Positions 62,360-64,000 of a stretch of 64,000 nt of DNA are shown in pieces. Origin of the DNA: JAJFJD01 sp965228975. Lineage in GTDB: Bacteria > Pseudomonadota > Alphaproteobacteria > UBA8366. The position numbers and the translations under genes were made by a program. The notes beneath the pieces were generated by a model. That model was not told the DNA's origin. It did no database searches and saw only the letters and a program-made list of their open reading frames with translations. The stretch lies in NCBI GenBank assembly GCA_965228975.1, contig OZ245851.1:806001-870000 (forward strand). The letters are read 5' to 3'. Positions within the stretch are counted from its first letter, which is position 1. Each line of letters opens with the position of its first letter.

Positions 62360-64000
62360 TCAGGCGGTGGCGTCTGCCATCTCGTGCTTGCGCCGTTTAA
62401 GCAGCCAATACGCGATGAACAGCGCCACCGGCGCGCAAGCCCCCGTCGCGATCCGCAAATCCGGGTGGAACAGGACCACCATGGCGAAGGCGCCCAGGAC
62501 AACGCGGGCGGCGATGTCGATACTCCTGTTGTCGCTGAACCGGGCTTGCAGACTGAAGGTCGCGCCGGCTGTTGCCGCCAATACCAAGGCCATCATGAGG
62601 AATTGCGTCAGACCCGGCTCGAGGACGAGGCCAGGGCGCGTGAATACGGCGACCATCAGGACGAACAGCGCGACGCAAAGCTGGATCGCCCGCCACAGCG
62701 TCTTGAAGAAGGAGGTATCCGCGATCTTCGACGTGACCGCGGCGACGACCGATGTCGGTGGCGTCAACTCGCCCCACACGGCGAGGAAGAATGCGAAGAA
62801 ATGCACCGACCACGCATGCGCGCCGGCCTGGATCATGTGCGGCGCGATCACCAACGCGGTGAGGATATAGGTCGGGGCGGGCGGCAGCCCCATGCCGAGA
62901 AGGGCGCCGAAGAAGAAGGCCATGATCGCCATGGCGGCGAAGTTCACCGAAGCCGCTTCCACGAGAATGAAGCCCACCTTCGTCGGGACGCCGGTATTGA
63001 CCAGCGCAGCGGTCAGGATCGACAGGGTCGCGAGCAGGAGCGTCAGGTCCGCGGTCATCGACGCGAAATTGTCGATGAACCGCGCCAACGGCTTGCCGAT
63101 GTCGATCAGGCTCGTCGGGCGCGGCGCGCATAGCTCCGAGATCACGTGGCGCAGGAAGAGGGCAGATGCGATCGCGACGAAGATATAGAGGGCGGCAAAA
63201 AGCGGTGGAAGGTGTAGTGCCGCCATAAGCGCAATCAGGCCGCCGACGACGGCGACAAAGGCCCCGACATTGACCCAATCGGCCAGTTGCATCGTCTCGA
63301 TCACCGGTACCTTCCGAACGCCGCCGTGGCGGGACGAAATCAGGTAGACGCCGAGCGAGACACCGGCGAAATAGATCAGGGCGGGTGCATAGCCGCGCGC
63401 CACCACGTCGAAATAACTGCGATCCAGGAAATCCGCCATGAGAAAGGCGGAGATCCCCATGATCGGCGGCATGAGCTGTCCGCCAAGCGAGGAGGCAGTT
63501 TCCACGGCAGCCGCGTCGGGCCGTGCCATGCCGGCCTTGATCAAGGCCGGGATCGTGGCCGAGCCGGTCGTCACCGCGTTGGCGGCGCCGCTGCCGCTGA
63601 CCGCCGCGACGCCGAAGGATCCGACGACAGCGGTTTGCGGCAGGGCGCTCGGCGATTTTGCGGCGATCTGCGAGGATCCCCGGAGGATGGAATCGATGCA
63701 GCCGAACGACCGCAGGGTCGCCAAAACCAGCACAAAGGAGCCGATCAACGTGAGCGCGAGTTGCGGCAGATCGGAGAAGACGCCCGTTGTATCCTCCAGG
63801 CTCGTCATGGTGAGCACACGGGTCCAGTCCAGGCCGGGATGATAGAACATGCCCGGCACGACGAAGCCGAACATGGCGTAGAGAATCAGAAAGATGTTGA
63901 GCACGAACAGTACGAAATAGCGTTTCCGCGCATATTCCATCACCAGCGCGACCATCAGGCCGCCCAGCACCATGTCCAGCGGATCCCAAAAACCGGCGCG
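62360..64000 (-). CDS. TRAP transporter fused permease (runs off right edge)
   Basis: At least 546 residues of a membrane protein, with the frame open to base 64000 (reading RAGFWDPLDMVLGGLMVALV at the edge). Family motifs are VVGSFGVAAVSGSGAANAVT, GGQLMPPIMGISAFLMADFL, GALLGMGLPPAPTYILTALV and VWGELTPPTSVVAAVTSKIA, typical of fused TRAP permeases. About a dozen hydrophobic segments are visible. It takes up organic acids with a separate binding protein, not present in the window. Confidence 0.93.
   Translation of the reverse strand, partial: RAGFWDPLDMVLGGLMVALVMEYARKRYFVLFVLNIFLILYAMFGFVVPGMFYHPGLDWTRVLTMTSLEDTTGVFSDLPQLALTLIGSFVLVLATLRSFGCIDSILRGSSQIAAKSPSALPQTAVVGSFGVAAVSGSGAANAVTTGSATIPALIKAGMARPDAAAVETASSLGGQLMPPIMGISAFLMADFLDRSYFDVVARGYAPALIYFAGVSLGVYLISSRHGGVRKVPVIETMQLADWVNVGAFVAVVGGLIALMAALHLPPLFAALYIFVAIASALFLRHVISELCAPRPTSLIDIGKPLARFIDNFASMTADLTLLLATLSILTAALVNTGVPTKVGFILVEAASVNFAAMAIMAFFFGALLGMGLPPAPTYILTALVIAPHMIQAGAHAWSVHFFAFFLAVWGELTPPTSVVAAVTSKIADTSFFKTLWRAIQLCVALFVLMVAVFTRPGLVLEPGLTQFLMMALVLAATAGATFSLQARFSDNRSIDIAARVVLGAFAMVVLFHPDLRIATGACAPVALFIAYWLLKRRKHEMADATA

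Overview
The window is a GC-rich (roughly 60 percent by eye) chromosomal segment of an alphaproteobacterium, most likely of the Rhodospirillales type. The evidence is a Caulobacter-style flagellar locus (fliX divergent from flgI, a DksA with a degenerate zinc site, an flhB-like paralog, a CckA kinase), a recA-alaS pair behind an alphaproteobacterial LexA box, a monomeric isocitrate dehydrogenase and a DUF6468 flagellar protein. No tRNA, rRNA, insertion sequence, prophage or CRISPR array was seen. Genus cannot be fixed without a search.

Bases 1-22414 are a large flagellar and motility block. On the minus strand, flgF-flgG-flgA-flgH leads towards flgI (cut by the left edge), with fliX and dksA on the plus strand between flgH and flgI. 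On the plus strand, fliL-fliM is followed by a DUF6468 protein, a MotE-like coiled-coil protein, CheY, a CheZ-like phosphatase, two MotB-like proteins and a 1228-residue secreted AMIN-like/TPR protein. On the minus strand come flhX, a small unknown gene, fliO and fliP; divergent from them is flgB-flgC-fliE-fliQ-fliR-flhB, with the cell-cycle kinase gene cckA overlapping the end of flhB. The block supplies rod, P/L-ring, switch and export-gate parts. fliF, fliG, fliN, fliH, fliI, flhA, flgE, motA and the filament genes are absent and must lie elsewhere. Sigma-54-type -24/-12 elements stand before flgI, flgF and flgB.

Bases 22500-44800 are housekeeping and catabolic genes: a GNAT acetyltransferase; a PhyH-type oxygenase, a DoxX-like membrane protein and an MlrC/M81 protein on the minus strand; a TcuA-like flavoprotein; recA with two LexA-type operators, a sigma-70-like promoter and a strong terminator; alaS; monomeric icd; a MoxR ATPase with a CoxE-like VWA protein; a LOG-family protein; a LysM protein; the psd-pssA phospholipid pair; and a cluster of an HMG-CoA-lyase-like protein, a class III CoA transferase and a divergent TauD-family dioxygenase.

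Bases 44770-51535 are a complete oligopeptide-type ABC importer operon (two ATPases, binding protein, one DppB-type and two tandem DppC-type permeases). After it come a VOC protein, a GH17-GT2 fusion likely to make a cyclic or periplasmic beta-glucan, an Lrp-type regulator and a sugar-isomerase-like protein. The operon metY-metA encodes the O-acetylhomoserine route to methionine; MetA carries the Glu111 that marks acetyl-CoA use.

The most unusual region is 59815-60570. The metY leader is rich in hairpins and carries a short ORF with a good ribosome site. Next to it, on the plus strand, are two copies of an unannotated unit: a GTGA-N6-TCAC palindrome, a -10 element placed so that the palindrome is centred at -41.5, and a terminator hairpin with the same C-rich, anti-Shine-Dalgarno-like loop. 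This looks like a tandem pair of CRP/FNR-family-activated small RNAs. The right end holds a cytosine-deaminase-like amidohydrolase and a TRAP fused permease that runs off the window.
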